Origin: Sediminibacterium sp. TEGAF015
Lineage (GTDB): Bacteria > Bacteroidota > Bacteroidia > Chitinophagales > Chitinophagaceae
Direction of reading: 5' to 3'
Assembly (NCBI RefSeq): GCF_025997995.1
Contig: NZ_AP026683.1
Span: 992,501-1,056,500 of the forward strand
Length of the DNA: 64,000 nt
In this document: one piece after another, positions 1 through 11,340 of the stretch
How positions within the stretch are numbered: position 1 is the first letter of the stretch
How the letters are laid out: the number at the start of each line of letters is the position of its first letter
The notes under the pieces: generated by a model
The model's input: the letters and a program-made list of their open reading frames with translations, nothing else
Databases searched by the model: none
What the model was told of the DNA's origin: nothing
Translations under genes and position numbers: made by a program

Positions 1-1100
1 ATGAAAGATACTTCCATTTGATCTTGATTAAAACAACTATTGGTATCGCTTAAATGATTTAAAACAATTAAATCAGCGTTTTTTTTAGTCAATTTTTCAA
101 TGGCATTATCAACTGCGTTGTCTGTTTCTAATGCAAATCCAATAACTTTCTGGTGTGGTAATTTCTGCAAACCCAATGTCCCAAGAATATCTTTGGTTTT
201 GGTAAGATTAATTTGCAGGTCTTGATCCAGCTTTTTAATTTTTTTGTCACTCCTATTTGGAATCGTGTAATCAGCAACTGCAGCGGTAAAAACTGCATAA
301 TCATAACTTTCTCTAAATTGATTACATGCTGAATACATTTCATCAGCGGTATTCACTTGTATCAAATGAATACCAGTATATTTAGTCTTTATTGCAACTG
401 GCCCAGAAACCAAGTATACTTCTGCTCCGAGCATATATAAAGATTCTGCTATGGCATATCCCATTTTCCCAGAAGATCGATTGGTAATAACCCTCACAGG
501 ATCAATTGGCTCTTCAGTTGGGCCCGCAGTTACCAACACTTTTTTCCCAGCTAATATTGATTGTCTTATGAAATTTGATTCAATATAGTTAATCATCTCT
601 TCTATTTCAGGCAATCTTCCTTTCCCATTTAGGCCACTTGCCAATGAACCAGTACTCGGTTCAACGACTGTATTACCCCTTTGTTGTAATAAAGAAATAT
701 TATGTTGTGTACTAGGATGAAGCCACATATCCTCATCCATTGACGGAAAAAGGATTACAGGGGCAGGACAACTTAAATAAGTAGCAACCAAAAAATTATC
801 AGCCAATCCATTCACTAACTTAGAGATGGTTGTACAACTTGCAGGTGCAATAACAAACAGATCAGCCCATCTGCCCAAATGCACATGATTTTGCCATAAA
901 TCATCTTCAACAAACTCACAATACACTTTGTGCTCAGAAAATGTTGATAAGATCGTTGTGGAAACAAATGCTTTAGCATTGGGCGTAACAATCACTCTTA
1001 CATTTGCACCTTTTTGCTTTAGAACTCTAATAAATTGATACATTTTGTAAGCAGAAATGCTTCCAGTAATCCCCAATAATATCTTTTTATCTAAAAACAT
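1..1100 (-). CDS. coaBC: CoaBC, phosphopantothenoylcysteine decarboxylase / phosphopantothenate-cysteine ligase (3' end outside window)
   Basis: Bifunctional cytoplasmic enzyme that joins cysteine to 4'-phosphopantothenate and decarboxylates the product on the way to CoA. About 366 codons are visible from the ATG at 1100; the C-terminus lies beyond the window edge. The N-terminal flavoprotein half shows GITGSISAYK, the active-site His in HVHLGRWADL, and PSMDEDMW, a form of the PxMNxxMW motif with Asp for Asn. The CoaB half begins near residue 185 with KKVLVTAGPTEEPIDPVR and NRSSGKMG, followed by AAVADY. The substrate loop reads ASGLNGKGRLPE, without the cysteine found in the E. coli enzyme. 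It faces panC across 62 bases, so one short region probably holds both promoters. Confidence 0.93.
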   Translation of the reverse strand, partial: MFLDKKILLGITGSISAYKMYQFIRVLKQKGANVRVIVTPNAKAFVSTTILSTFSEHKVYCEFVEDDLWQNHVHLGRWADLFVIAPASCTTISKLVNGLADNFLVATYLSCPAPVILFPSMDEDMWLHPSTQHNISLLQQRGNTVVEPSTGSLASGLNGKGRLPEIEEMINYIESNFIRQSILAGKKVLVTAGPTEEPIDPVRVITNRSSGKMGYAIAESLYMLGAEVYLVSGPVAIKTKYTGIHLIQVNTADEMYSACNQFRESYDYAVFTAAVADYTIPNRSDKKIKKLDQDLQINLTKTKDILGTLGLQKLPHQKVIGFALETDNAVDNAIEKLTKKNADLIVLNHLSDTNSCFNQDQMEVSF

Positions 1101-1162
1101 AATCAAACTTAATATTTCTACATTAAAATCAATGAACTTTACAACCTTATTACACAATATCG

Positions 1163-2032
1163 ATGCAAATTATTAGCACAGCAAATGAATTAGCAAGTTA
1201 TTTAAACACAGTTAAAAATAACGGGAATATTGGTTTTGTCCCAACAATGGGCGCTTTACACGAAGGACATCTTAATTTAATTAGAACATCAAAACAAAAT
1301 GACGACACTACAATTTGCAGTGTATTTGTAAATAAAATTCAATTTACAAATGAGGATGACTTTATTAAATATCCAAGAAATATTGAACAAGACATCAAAT
1401 TATTGGAACAAGTAGGTTGTGACTGCGTATTTATTCCTACACAAGAAGTCGTTTTCCCAATCGACTATAAATATGAAATATTTAATTTAGGTAAAATTGA
1501 ACATATTTTAGAGGGATTGTACAGACCAGGCCACTTTCAGGGGGTTTGCAATGTTGTCAATAGATTTATTGAACTGATTCAACCTAATAAACTTTATTTA
1601 GGGATAAAAGACTTGCAACAATGTAAAGTGATTGAAAAAATGATTCATCTGAAAAAATATGAACCCGCTGTTGAACTGATTTTTTGTGCAACCTCTAGAA
1701 ACGAAAAAGGATTGGCTTTAAGCAGTAGAAACAAAAGATTGAGTAATGATGCAAAGAACAAAGCATTGATTTTAATTGAAATGCTTAAGTCAGCAAAAGA
1801 ACAAATCTTATCTAAGAGCAGTAATCTCGATACAATTAAACAGTTTTGTATAACTACAATCTTAACAAATGGATTTGAGTCAGTTGATTATTTTGAATTT
1901 GCAGATCAACATTTTGAATTAGTAAATGATTCTTCTACTAACCAAAATCCAGTATATATTTTAACTGCCGCTACAATTGAAGGCGTAAGACTGATAGATA
2001 ATATAATTATAGGATATGAAACAAACAGTTAA
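1163..2032 (+). CDS. panC: PanC, pantothenate synthetase
   Basis: ATP-dependent condensation of pantoate with beta-alanine to give pantothenate, in the cytoplasm. The 289 residues match the usual length. PTMGALHEGH (Met29, His33, His36), Gln60, Lys149, Asp150, Gln153 and SSRN (187-190) cover the known ATP and pantoate contacts. Two normally conserved places differ: FVNKIQF where FVNPxQF is usual, and GIKDLQQ where a Glu or Gln normally precedes the Lys-Asp. Its last 17 bases overlap panB, which suggests translational coupling. Base composition is clearly more AT-rich than the genes after 3.4 kb. Function is very likely; the odd motif positions suggest a divergent lineage. Confidence 0.93.
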   Translation: MQIISTANELASYLNTVKNNGNIGFVPTMGALHEGHLNLIRTSKQNDDTTICSVFVNKIQFTNEDDFIKYPRNIEQDIKLLEQVGCDCVFIPTQEVVFPIDYKYEIFNLGKIEHILEGLYRPGHFQGVCNVVNRFIELIQPNKLYLGIKDLQQCKVIEKMIHLKKYEPAVELIFCATSRNEKGLALSSRNKRLSNDAKNKALILIEMLKSAKEQILSKSSNLDTIKQFCITTILTNGFESVDYFEFADQHFELVNDSSTNQNPVYILTAATIEGVRLIDNIIIGYETNS

Positions 2033-2810
2033 GACCATTTGCCAACTAAAAAAAGAGCAAAAGAAGATTACTATGTTAACATCGTATGATTATACGATGG
2101 CTAAAATAGTTGATGAAGTTGGTATAGAGATAGTATTAGTAGGCGATAGCTTATCCAATGTTTTTCAAGGAAACGATACTACTGTACCAGTAACCATTGA
2201 GGAAATGATATATCACGGCAAAGCTGTAGTAAAAGGTATTAAAAATGCTTTAGTAGTGATTGACATGCCATTTGGCTCTTACCAGATAAATGAGGATCGA
2301 GCAGTAGAAAATGCAATAAGAATTATAAAAGAAACCAACGCACAAGCCATTAAGCTTGAAGGTGGAATTGAAATAGAAAATAGCATTAAGAGAATTACTG
2401 ATGCAGGAATACCTGTTATGGGGCATTTAGGTTTAACTCCGCAAAGTATCCATCAATTTGGCTCATTTGAATTACAAGCAACTACAAAAACAGCACAAGA
2501 TAAATTATTGAAAGATGCTATAGCATTAGAGAAAGCTGGTTGCTTTGCGCTGGTTCTGGAAAAAGTTCCAGCCAAAATTGGAAAAAAAATCACTACTGCA
2601 TTGACAATACCAGTGATTGGCATTGGTGCTGGTAATGCTTGTGATGGACAGGTCTTGGTTATTAATGACTTAATTGGCCTAGATCCAACCTTTAAACCAA
2701 AATTTGTAAGGCAATATTTAAATGCACATTCACTTATTTCAGCTGCCGTAAAAAAGTATCTTTTAGATGTAAAAGAGCACAATTTCCCCAACGAAAAGGA
2801 ATCTTACTAG
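2016..2810 (+). CDS. panB: PanB, ketopantoate hydroxymethyltransferase
   Basis: Transfers a hydroxymethyl group from methylene-tetrahydrofolate to 2-oxoisovalerate, the first committed step to pantothenate. The 264-residue TIM-barrel enzyme keeps the metal-binding acids Asp44 (LVGDSLSN), Asp83 (VIDMPFGSY) and Glu115 (KLEGG), the catalytic Glu182 (LVLEKVP), and the GHLGLTPQSIHQFG stretch. It overlaps panC by 17 bases, so panC and panB form one operon. Together with the divergent coaBC the block covers pantoate to phosphopantetheine apart from aspartate decarboxylase and pantothenate kinase, neither of which is in this window. Confidence 0.95.
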   Translation: MKQTVKTICQLKKEQKKITMLTSYDYTMAKIVDEVGIEIVLVGDSLSNVFQGNDTTVPVTIEEMIYHGKAVVKGIKNALVVIDMPFGSYQINEDRAVENAIRIIKETNAQAIKLEGGIEIENSIKRITDAGIPVMGHLGLTPQSIHQFGSFELQATTKTAQDKLLKDAIALEKAGCFALVLEKVPAKIGKKITTALTIPVIGIGAGNACDGQVLVINDLIGLDPTFKPKFVRQYLNAHSLISAAVKKYLLDVKEHNFPNEKESY

Positions 2811-2888
2811 TGTATATAACATTAGCCAAACAAATCAAATGGGGGCAGATAAACTATTAAGCAATTCTCCTATCTTTAATAGTATCAT

Positions 2889-3423
2889 ATGATACTATCA
2901 CATGAAGCTACCCTACGCAAAAAAAATAGAATCAGAACCATCCAGGCATCATTAGCTATTGAAGGAAATACATTAACTGTAGATCAATTAAAACCTAACA
3001 GTGAGAAATCCTTTTTACGGGCACATAAAATTTTAATGAAAGGCTTGATACCTCAACCTGGGCACTGAATTTATACATCCTTTTTCTGACGGTAATGGAA
3101 GAATGGGAAGACTTTGGCAAACCATTTTATTGATCCAATCCTATTCTTTATTCGAATACCTTCCCTTTGAAACCATCATCAGCAAAAATCAAAAAGCCTA
3201 TTACAAAGCATTGTCTAATAGCGATAAAAAAGGAGAATCAACCGAGTTCATTGAATTCATGTTAAACAAGATTAACACTTCTTTGGAAGAACTATTAAGA
3301 GAAAGAATTGAACCCATAACCAATGAGGACAGAATCACGTTGTTCCTGGCAGCAAAAAAAACTCCATTTTCTAGAAAAGACTATTTAAATTACTTCAAAA
3401 CCATTTATACAATTATCAACTGA
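2889..3423 (+). pseudogene. Fic/DOC family protein remnant
   Basis: A broken gene for a Fic-domain AMP-transferase-type protein. From the ATG at 2889 one frame reads RIRTIQASLAIEGNTLTVDQ, the usual N-terminal inhibitory-helix region, then AHKILMKGLI before a stop near 3066. The catalytic motif HPFSDGNGRMGR follows at about 3076-3111 in another frame (+1), with the segment between missing. A downstream reading frame ends at 3423 after FSRKDYLNYFKTI, where full-length proteins continue into a winged-helix tail. Frameshift, internal deletion and lost C-terminus together make activity unlikely. It sits between panB and the M20 peptidase and ends 5 bases before the latter. Confidence 0.85.
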
Positions 3424-3428
3424 TTCTT

Positions 3429-4955
3429 ATGAAATCCCTTATAACTTTTTTCGCTGTATGCCTTTGCACTCAAACTTTTTCTCAATCCAAAGAGACCCTA
3501 GCTGTTCGCAAATTCAGGGAAGAAAATACCAATGCGATTCTAAAGGAATACGTAGATTTTCTAACCATCCCCAACACTGCCAATGATACCGCAGGACTAA
3601 GAAAGAATACCGACTTTATTCAGCAAATGATGCAGCAAAGGGGGATTCAAAACGTCCAATTATTGCAGGCCGCTACACCGAATACGCCACCCGTTGTGTA
3701 CGGAGAAGTGACTACTCCCGGCGCAACCCAAACCCTCATCTTTTATGCCCACTATGACGGACAACCCGTAAACCCTGCCCAATGGGCCAAAGGATTGGCC
3801 CCCTTTCAACCGAAGTTGTATACCGATGCATTGGATAAAAAAGGAACACCGATTCCATTTTCAACACAACCCATTGATCCCAATTATCGCATTTATGCCA
3901 GAGGTGCATCGGACGACAAAGCAGGGGTTGCAGCCATCTTACATGCCTACTCAGCAATCAAAAAATTGAACCTACCGTTGGCATATAATATCAAATTTTT
4001 CTTTGAGGGTGAAGAAGAAGCAGGCTCTCCGCATTTAGATGAAATTCTACAAAAGTATGCGCCGAAACTACAATCGGATTTATGGATTATTTGTGATGGA
4101 CCTGTGCACCAGAGCGGTAAGAAACAAATTGTATTTGGTGTGCGTGGTGATACGCATGTAGATCTTACCGTATATGCTTCTAAAAGACCTTTGCATAGTG
4201 GACACTATGGCAACTGGGCCCCCAATCCTGCATTGCAACTATCTACCCTACTGGCCAGCATGAAAAATGAGCAGGGCCGTGTAACCATCAAAGGATTTTA
4301 CGATGATGTAACCCCTTTAACCGCAACAGAGAAAAAAGCATTGCAAGAAGTTCCTCCCGTAGACAATCAAATGAAAGCAGAGTTGGGATTCAATACCCCT
4401 GAAATGAAAGGCCTGTCTTTAGGTGAATCGATCAACCTTCCCTCCCTCAATATCAATGGCATACAAAGTGGGAACGTAGGCAAAATGGCATCCAATCAAA
4501 TCCCTACATTTGCAACAGCCGTGTTAGATTTAAGATTGGTATTGGGCAACGATTGGAAAAGACAACAACAAAAAGTAATTGACCATATCAAAGCACAGGG
4601 CTTTCATGTGATTTACAAAGACCCCACCGAGGAAGAAAGAAATCAATACCCCAAACTCATTAAAGTAATTGCTGATGCAGACGGCATGAATGCACAGCGT
4701 ACTCCTATGGATTTGCCGATGGCGCAAAGGGTGATCAAAGCTGTTCAAACTACTACCCCGGATCAAGTAGTATTGCAACCTACTATGGGCGGAAGCTTAC
4801 CCCTCTATTTATTTGAGCAAATTTTAAAAGCCAGAACCATAACTGTACCTATTGCCAACCACGACAACAACCAGCACGCAGAGAATGAAAATATTCGCCT
4901 TAAGAATTTCTTCGAAGGCATAGAAACCATGGCAGCATTGATGCTGATGAGATAA
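3429..4955 (+). CDS. M20 family metallopeptidase, exported
   Basis: Zinc-dependent dipeptidase or carboxypeptidase of the M20 family (508 residues), probably periplasmic because of the leader MKSLITFFAVCLCTQTFSQ. The dinuclear metal site can be read: His108 and Asp110 in YAHYDGQ, the bridging Asp162/163 in RGASDDKAG, the Glu pair in EGEEEAGSPH (about 193-201), an Asp in WIICDGP, and a C-terminal His in NHDNNQHAENEN. The dimerisation domain lies between, with PLHSGHYGNWAPNP near residue 255. The substrate cannot be told from sequence. It starts 5 bases after the Fic remnant and appears to have its own expression. Confidence 0.9.
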   Translation: MKSLITFFAVCLCTQTFSQSKETLAVRKFREENTNAILKEYVDFLTIPNTANDTAGLRKNTDFIQQMMQQRGIQNVQLLQAATPNTPPVVYGEVTTPGATQTLIFYAHYDGQPVNPAQWAKGLAPFQPKLYTDALDKKGTPIPFSTQPIDPNYRIYARGASDDKAGVAAILHAYSAIKKLNLPLAYNIKFFFEGEEEAGSPHLDEILQKYAPKLQSDLWIICDGPVHQSGKKQIVFGVRGDTHVDLTVYASKRPLHSGHYGNWAPNPALQLSTLLASMKNEQGRVTIKGFYDDVTPLTATEKKALQEVPPVDNQMKAELGFNTPEMKGLSLGESINLPSLNINGIQSGNVGKMASNQIPTFATAVLDLRLVLGNDWKRQQQKVIDHIKAQGFHVIYKDPTEEERNQYPKLIKVIADADGMNAQRTPMDLPMAQRVIKAVQTTTPDQVVLQPTMGGSLPLYLFEQILKARTITVPIANHDNNQHAENENIRLKNFFEGIETMAALMLMR

Positions 4956-5022
4956 AGCGCTTGCCGATTCTTTTTTATTTTGTTTAGAAATTTTGCTAAC
5001 TTATAAGCTAAAACCTAACACA

Positions 5023-5529
5023 ATGAAAAAAATTGCTTTATTCCTCACTACCAGCTTAGTAGCATCAACCCTGTTCTTCAGCTGTAAACCAGCGAATACA
5101 GAAAACTCTAAACCTGCTTTCGATTTGGCCAAAGCCAAAACAGAAATTGAAGCAGCCAATAAAATGACTATGGACGCCATTGCTAAAGGCGATTCGGTGG
5201 GAGTTGCCAATATGTACACAGACGACGCCAAATTAATGTTTACGGGCATGCCAGCAGCTTCTGGTAAAGCAGCCATCCAATCTGTTTTTGGAGGCATTAT
5301 TAATTCAGGCGTAACCAAAATAGAATTAACCACCAATGAAGTTTGGGGCACAGAAGATTTGCTAGCGGAAGAAGGTGGCGTAAAAATTTATGTAAAAGAC
5401 CAAGTAGTTGGTCAGGAAAAATTCATTGTACTTTGGAAAAAAGTAGGTGACCAATGGAAAGTATTCAGAGATATATCTAATTCAAATATGCCAGCGCCTC
5501 CACCACCTCCTCCAATGGAAAAGAAATAA
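5023..5529 (+). CDS. SnoaL/DUF4440-like lipoprotein
   Basis: Small exported protein with an NTF2-like (SnoaL/DUF4440) fold. The chosen ATG at 5023 gives MKKIALFLTTSLVASTLFFSC, a lipoprotein signal with Cys near residue 21; an in-frame upstream start at 4993 would put ten residues before it and is less likely. The domain runs over about residues 40-155 (AANKMTMDAIAKGDSVGVANMYTDDAKLMF is typical of the family's first helix). The tail is PPPPPP followed by MEKK. Members bind or turn over small hydrophobic molecules, but no catalytic set is evident, so no function is assigned. The gene converges on the PAS gene with one base between. Confidence 0.75.
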   Translation: MKKIALFLTTSLVASTLFFSCKPANTENSKPAFDLAKAKTEIEAANKMTMDAIAKGDSVGVANMYTDDAKLMFTGMPAASGKAAIQSVFGGIINSGVTKIELTTNEVWGTEDLLAEEGGVKIYVKDQVVGQEKFIVLWKKVGDQWKVFRDISNSNMPAPPPPPPMEKK

Positions 5530-5530
5530 T

Positions 5531-6139
5531 TTAACCTATACTACTGGCAACGATTGAATGAATGGTAAGATCCAATTCTTTGGTTTCTTTTAGCAAGGTT
5601 TCTAAGTGATGGGCTTTTTCTTCTTCGGTTAAATGGGCATCGAATTTAATGATATTATACAGCCCCATGATGTTCACCACATGCCTTCTGAGTTCATGCG
5701 ATTGTTGCCAGGTTATTTGTTTTAAACGCTCGTTCTGATATACAATTTGTTCCTCGCTTCGCTTACCCGCTGTAATATCATGTCCCAAACATAAAATGCC
5801 TACTGGAGTTCCTGCTGAATCTTTAAACAATGAAAATTCCCAATGCGTCCAATGAAATTCATTTTCATTGTTACTGGGTTTTCTGATTTCTATAGGAAAT
5901 GCCTGATCGGGAAACTGAAAACATTTCTGTACAATGGCATTACAATTTTCCAAGTCGCCCGGATGAATGGCTATCTCAACGGGCTTACCAATAAAATCGA
6001 CCCCTAAAAAAGCAAAGCGCTCTTTAAAAAGATCATTCACATATATATACTTCCCTTCTAAATCTGTGATAATAACAGAATACGTAACAGAGTTACGCAG
6101 AAATGCGGGTAGCAATTGGATGATCTCGTTTGTTGTCAT
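5531..6139 (-). CDS. PAS-domain sensor protein with a histidine-kinase dimerisation helix but no ATPase domain
   Basis: One PAS domain (about residues 10-130: SVIITDLEGKYIYVNDLF, then FHWTHWEF and LGHDIT) is followed by a helix with QSHELRR, which resembles the phosphoacceptor H-box of histidine kinases. The protein then ends after about 70 more residues, so no ATP-binding domain is present. The ATG at 6139 is preferred over 6178 because the product then lines up from its first residues with the larger paralogue at 31741-33180, which has the same architecture at both ends. It may sense a ligand and act through dimerisation or as a phosphotransfer substrate; that is inference. Partner unknown. 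Confidence 0.75.
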   Translation of the reverse strand: MTTNEIIQLLPAFLRNSVTYSVIITDLEGKYIYVNDLFKERFAFLGVDFIGKPVEIAIHPGDLENCNAIVQKCFQFPDQAFPIEIRKPSNNENEFHWTHWEFSLFKDSAGTPVGILCLGHDITAGKRSEEQIVYQNERLKQITWQQSHELRRHVVNIMGLYNIIKFDAHLTEEEKAHHLETLLKETKELDLTIHSIVASSIG

Positions 6140-6221
6140 GGATATTGGGGTAAACAAATATATCAAACTAAGGTTCAAATCTCTTTAAACCTGATTAAGT
6201 TATCCTTAAAAGAAAACCTAC

Positions 6222-6851
6222 CTATTTACGTATATACGCCTTTTGAATTTTGTCCAACTTAGGGAACTGCTTCAGAAACAGTTCCGGATATTTCTGGAGG
6301 CTATCGTATTTAGCCATTGTTGCTCCCCCATAACCCGAATACAAGGAATCTACCACTTGCATACCCAGAATTACTTTTCCAATGGGTGGATATCCTTTAA
6401 CCCCACCCGCTACCAAGGTATCTAATCGTTTATTATCTACCAGATTGATAAATAGTGTACTCCCTCTGGTTTCTTTTCCACTGCGGGCATAACTCATATA
6501 CCCTTTTACATTGCTTTGTTTAACGGGCTCATCTGGCAATTTATACGCTGCCCATTTTTTGAATATACTGGTATCTGTATTGCCCCATTGTGCTACAAAA
6601 TTGGGAACCACTCTGTAAAAAAGCGTTCCATTATAAAAGCCATGCTTAACCGTTTGATAAAAACGGTCTACTGCTAAAGGTGACCAATCCCTATGTACTT
6701 CCACATCAAAAACGCCTTTCGTAGTTTCAAACCTTGTAACAAAAGTTCCAGGTGCTTCTTCTTTTAACCATCTCTCTTTAAAGACAGGTCTGGCGCAGCT
6801 GATAAGGAATAACGAAAAAACAAGCGAATAAAAAAGGTACTTAGCTTTCAT
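6222..6851 (-). CDS. Cyclophilin-type peptidyl-prolyl isomerase lipoprotein
   Basis: Proline isomerase assisting folding of exported proteins. The leader ends in FLISC, a lipobox, so the protein is probably anchored in a periplasm-facing membrane. The cyclophilin core begins near residue 43 (FETTKGVFDVEVHRDWSPLA) and contains FYNGTLFYRVVPNFVAQWG, the usual catalytic neighbourhood (F-R-x-x-P-x-F-x-x-Q-x-G), followed by KGYMSYARSG. At 209 residues it is the normal single-domain size with a short C-terminal extension. It lies downstream of katG but the katG terminator stands between, so it is probably transcribed separately. Confidence 0.88.
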   Translation of the reverse strand: MKAKYLFYSLVFSLFLISCARPVFKERWLKEEAPGTFVTRFETTKGVFDVEVHRDWSPLAVDRFYQTVKHGFYNGTLFYRVVPNFVAQWGNTDTSIFKKWAAYKLPDEPVKQSNVKGYMSYARSGKETRGSTLFINLVDNKRLDTLVAGGVKGYPPIGKVILGMQVVDSLYSGYGGATMAKYDSLQKYPELFLKQFPKLDKIQKAYIRK

Positions 6852-6891
6852 AAAAAATGTTCTTAGTCAAATATAATGAGCATTACCCAAC

Positions 6892-6921
6892 AAAAAAGCC
6901 CCAGGAAAATCCCGGGGCTTT
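6892..6921 (-). terminator. Rho-independent terminator of katG
   Basis: An 8-base-pair stem (AAAGCCCC at 6895-6902 with GGGGCTTT at 6914-6921) is followed on the minus strand by a run of six T. It lies 20 bases past the katG stop, so it ends katG transcription before the cyclophilin gene. Confidence 0.85.
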
Positions 6922-6940
6922 ATAATAACACAACTAAAAT

Positions 6941-9178
<2,238 letters not shown>

Positions 9179-9198
9179 TTAACGGTTTAAAATGATGG

Positions 9199-9206
9199 CA
9201 AAATTA
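9199..9206 (-). promoter_or_regulatory. Candidate katG promoter -7 element
   Basis: Minus-strand TAATTTTG fits the Bacteroidota -7 consensus TAnnTTTG and lies 36 bases before the katG start. The upstream -33 element is weak (TTTT, 17 bases away), so this is a candidate only. Confidence 0.35.
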
Positions 9207-9259
9207 CACTGAATCTTGCATTGAAAAGGATTATTTTTAATTAAAACTTAAGGTTCACT

Positions 9260-10489
9260 ATGTTCCGATTCACAATCATCGTTCTGTTTATTTTTTCGTT
9301 GTTAAACCAGACAAATGCTCAACAAAGAATACCCAAAATTGTTTTCGTAATTGCAGATGGAATCCCAGCAGAATTCATAGAAAAATCGGCAGCACCCAAC
9401 TTTCACCGAATTGTCTCCAAAGGATTGTTTAAAAGGGCTTTTGTTGGGGGGATTAAAAACGCTTACAATCAAACCCCCACTATTTCTGCACCGGGCTACA
9501 ACAATCTCATTACAGGCACCTGGGCCAACAAACACAATGTGGTAGACAACAATATCAAAAAACCCAATTATAATTATTACACCTTATTTCGTTTTTTAAA
9601 GGAACAGGATCCGGATAAAACCATTGCCATTTTTTCTACCTGGCAAGACAACCGAACCAAATTGATTGGGGAGGGACTTGCCGCAACTGGAGGAATCAAA
9701 ATGGATTTCGCATTTGATGGATATGAATTGGACACACTGCAATTTCCGCACGATAAACAAGCTCAATACACCCGGTTAATAGATGATCACGTGATTGCCA
9801 AAGCAGACAGCACCATCCGTGTTGCAGGGCCAGATTTATCCTGGATCTATTTACAACATACAGACGATATAGGACATAGACATGGTTTTAGCAGTGAAAT
9901 GGAAAAAGCGATTTCACAACTGGATGAGCAAATGGGGAAAATACATGCAGCAATTACCTATAGAGAAAAAAATTACAAGGAAGATTGGTTGTTCATTATA
10001 ACCACGGATCATGGTAGAGATGCTGAAACAGGAAAAAACCATGGTGGACAATCGGATGCAGAAAGAACCACCTGGTTAATGGCCAACAAGAAACAAACGA
10101 ATGCTTACTACAAAACAAACACACCAGCAATCGTTGACCTATTGCCTACCATGGCAAGGTTTCAAAAAATAAAAATACCAGAAGAACAAGCTTATGAGTT
10201 AGATGGCGTAAGCATTATGGGGCCGGTATCCATCTCCAACCCTACCCTGACTTCAGCTGCTGACAGCATTGATCTGAACTGGAAATCCTATGAGCGAAAA
10301 GGGAAACTGAAAATATGGGTAAGCTATACCAATAATTTTGCCAAAGGTGGAAAAGACGAATATGAGTTATTGCAAGAAGTAGCCTCCGCTGCAGAAAAAA
10401 CAACAGTTCCCATCCCTTCAGGAAAAACTTTTGCTAAATACGTATTGCAAGGCAAACACAATTCAGTTAATATACACTGGCACCGCTAG
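9260..10489 (+). CDS. Ectonucleotide pyrophosphatase / alkaline phosphatase superfamily protein, exported
   Basis: Metal-dependent phosphodiesterase or phosphatase of the alkaline phosphatase fold (409 residues), with the signal [21 protein letters not shown]. Metal and nucleophile motifs: VFVIADGIP (first Asp), [14 protein letters not shown] (the Ser/Thr nucleophile region), [11 protein letters not shown] (Asp and His ligands), and ITTDHGRD. A short non-catalytic tail follows from about residue 315. This pattern fits the nucleotide pyrophosphatase/phosphodiesterase group; the natural substrate is unknown. It is divergent from katG and its stop codon overlaps that of the next gene on the opposite strand. 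Confidence 0.8.
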   Translation: MFRFTIIVLFIFSLLNQTNAQQRIPKIVFVIADGIPAEFIEKSAAPNFHRIVSKGLFKRAFVGGIKNAYNQTPTISAPGYNNLITGTWANKHNVVDNNIKKPNYNYYTLFRFLKEQDPDKTIAIFSTWQDNRTKLIGEGLAATGGIKMDFAFDGYELDTLQFPHDKQAQYTRLIDDHVIAKADSTIRVAGPDLSWIYLQHTDDIGHRHGFSSEMEKAISQLDEQMGKIHAAITYREKNYKEDWLFIITTDHGRDAETGKNHGGQSDAERTTWLMANKKQTNAYYKTNTPAIVDLLPTMARFQKIKIPEEQAYELDGVSIMGPVSISNPTLTSAADSIDLNWKSYERKGKLKIWVSYTNNFAKGGKDEYELLQEVASAAEKTTVPIPSGKTFAKYVLQGKHNSVNIHWHR

Positions 10490-11265
10490 CGAATACTGTG
10501 CAAGTATTCGCTACCAACTTTTCCGTAGTTGTCATTCAGATGGGCAGTGATCAATGCATTGATGACACGAGGCTCTTTCTGCCCACTGTATTTTCTGATC
10601 AGATAAATCTGTTGATTAATTTCGCTCAAAGGAGCAATCACAGGAACAAACTCGGCCAGCACATCGTTCTTTAGCATACCATATTCAAAGTGCTGATAAC
10701 AGAACTTCACTTTCTGTCCGGGGGCCAATGTATTACCCGATCCAAACACCGAAGCGTTAAAATAAATACCTCTGTCGGATGCAGGTATTTTACGAACAAT
10801 CTCTTGTCCTTTCTCTTGCCAGGTTATATAAAAAAAGTTTTGCCCATCCAGTTTATAAAAAGGAATAATGCGCAAGGGAACACCCATTACCAGCAACACA
10901 CGTTGATTGGTTTCGGGTGAATGAAAATAAGTTCGGGGATTGTAGCCCTCATAATTGATAGGGCGCGAAATAATTTTATACTCACTCTGTACAGCGGCTA
11001 CCTGGTCCTTTACCGTCAGGTCTTTGCCGGCAGACTTTGGTGTAATTTCAAGCCTTCCTCTTTTCGCATGAATCAACACAACTTTTGAATTAGCATCTTG
11101 CAAAACAACTTTATCAGTTGGCTTTAACGGATCGCCCAATCTTAAACCCCTACTCGAAACAGCATTCAATGCGTTACCTTTTATATAGATAACATAAAAA
11201 TTATCTTCTTGCATGAAGCTCATGCACACTATCATCAAAACAATTCCTATAATAAACTTTTTCAT
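10486..11265 (-). CDS. Exported protein of unknown function
   Basis: I do not recognise a named family. The ATG at 11265 gives [19 protein letters not shown], a signal peptide; an upstream in-frame ATG at 11283 would add six residues. The first third (about residues 25-85: [43 protein letters not shown]) looks like a small beta domain, and the rest is mixed, with an FCYQHFEYG stretch near 200 and a helical C-terminus. It is probably periplasmic. Its stop overlaps the phosphatase stop by the shared CTAG, and its last codons lie inside an 11-base-pair hairpin. Confidence 0.6.
   Translation of the reverse strand: MKKFIIGIVLMIVCMSFMQEDNFYVIYIKGNALNAVSSRGLRLGDPLKPTDKVVLQDANSKVVLIHAKRGRLEITPKSAGKDLTVKDQVAAVQSEYKIISRPINYEGYNPRTYFHSPETNQRVLLVMGVPLRIIPFYKLDGQNFFYITWQEKGQEIVRKIPASDRGIYFNASVFGSGNTLAPGQKVKFCYQHFEYGMLKNDVLAEFVPVIAPLSEINQQIYLIRKYSGQKEPRVINALITAHLNDNYGKVGSEYLHSIR
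10487..10513. terminator. Perfect 11-bp hairpin at convergent gene ends
   Basis: TAGCGAATACT (10487-10497) pairs exactly with AGTATTCGCTA (10503-10513) around a 5-base loop. It includes the stop codons of both converging genes. There is no T-run on either side, so it is a weak or factor-dependent bidirectional terminator, or an mRNA end-protecting stem. Confidence 0.5.
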
Positions 11266-11340
11266 AACCCTTTCATTTTTCAATTAGGCAAGCGACAGAT
11301 ATAACAAAATTACTTATTAATTAACAACCTATTTTCATTG

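Noticed and set aside
3736..3957. Small minus-strand frames within the M20 peptidase, katG and TonB receptor genes
   Set aside because: They are shadows of conserved genes without motifs or independent start signals.
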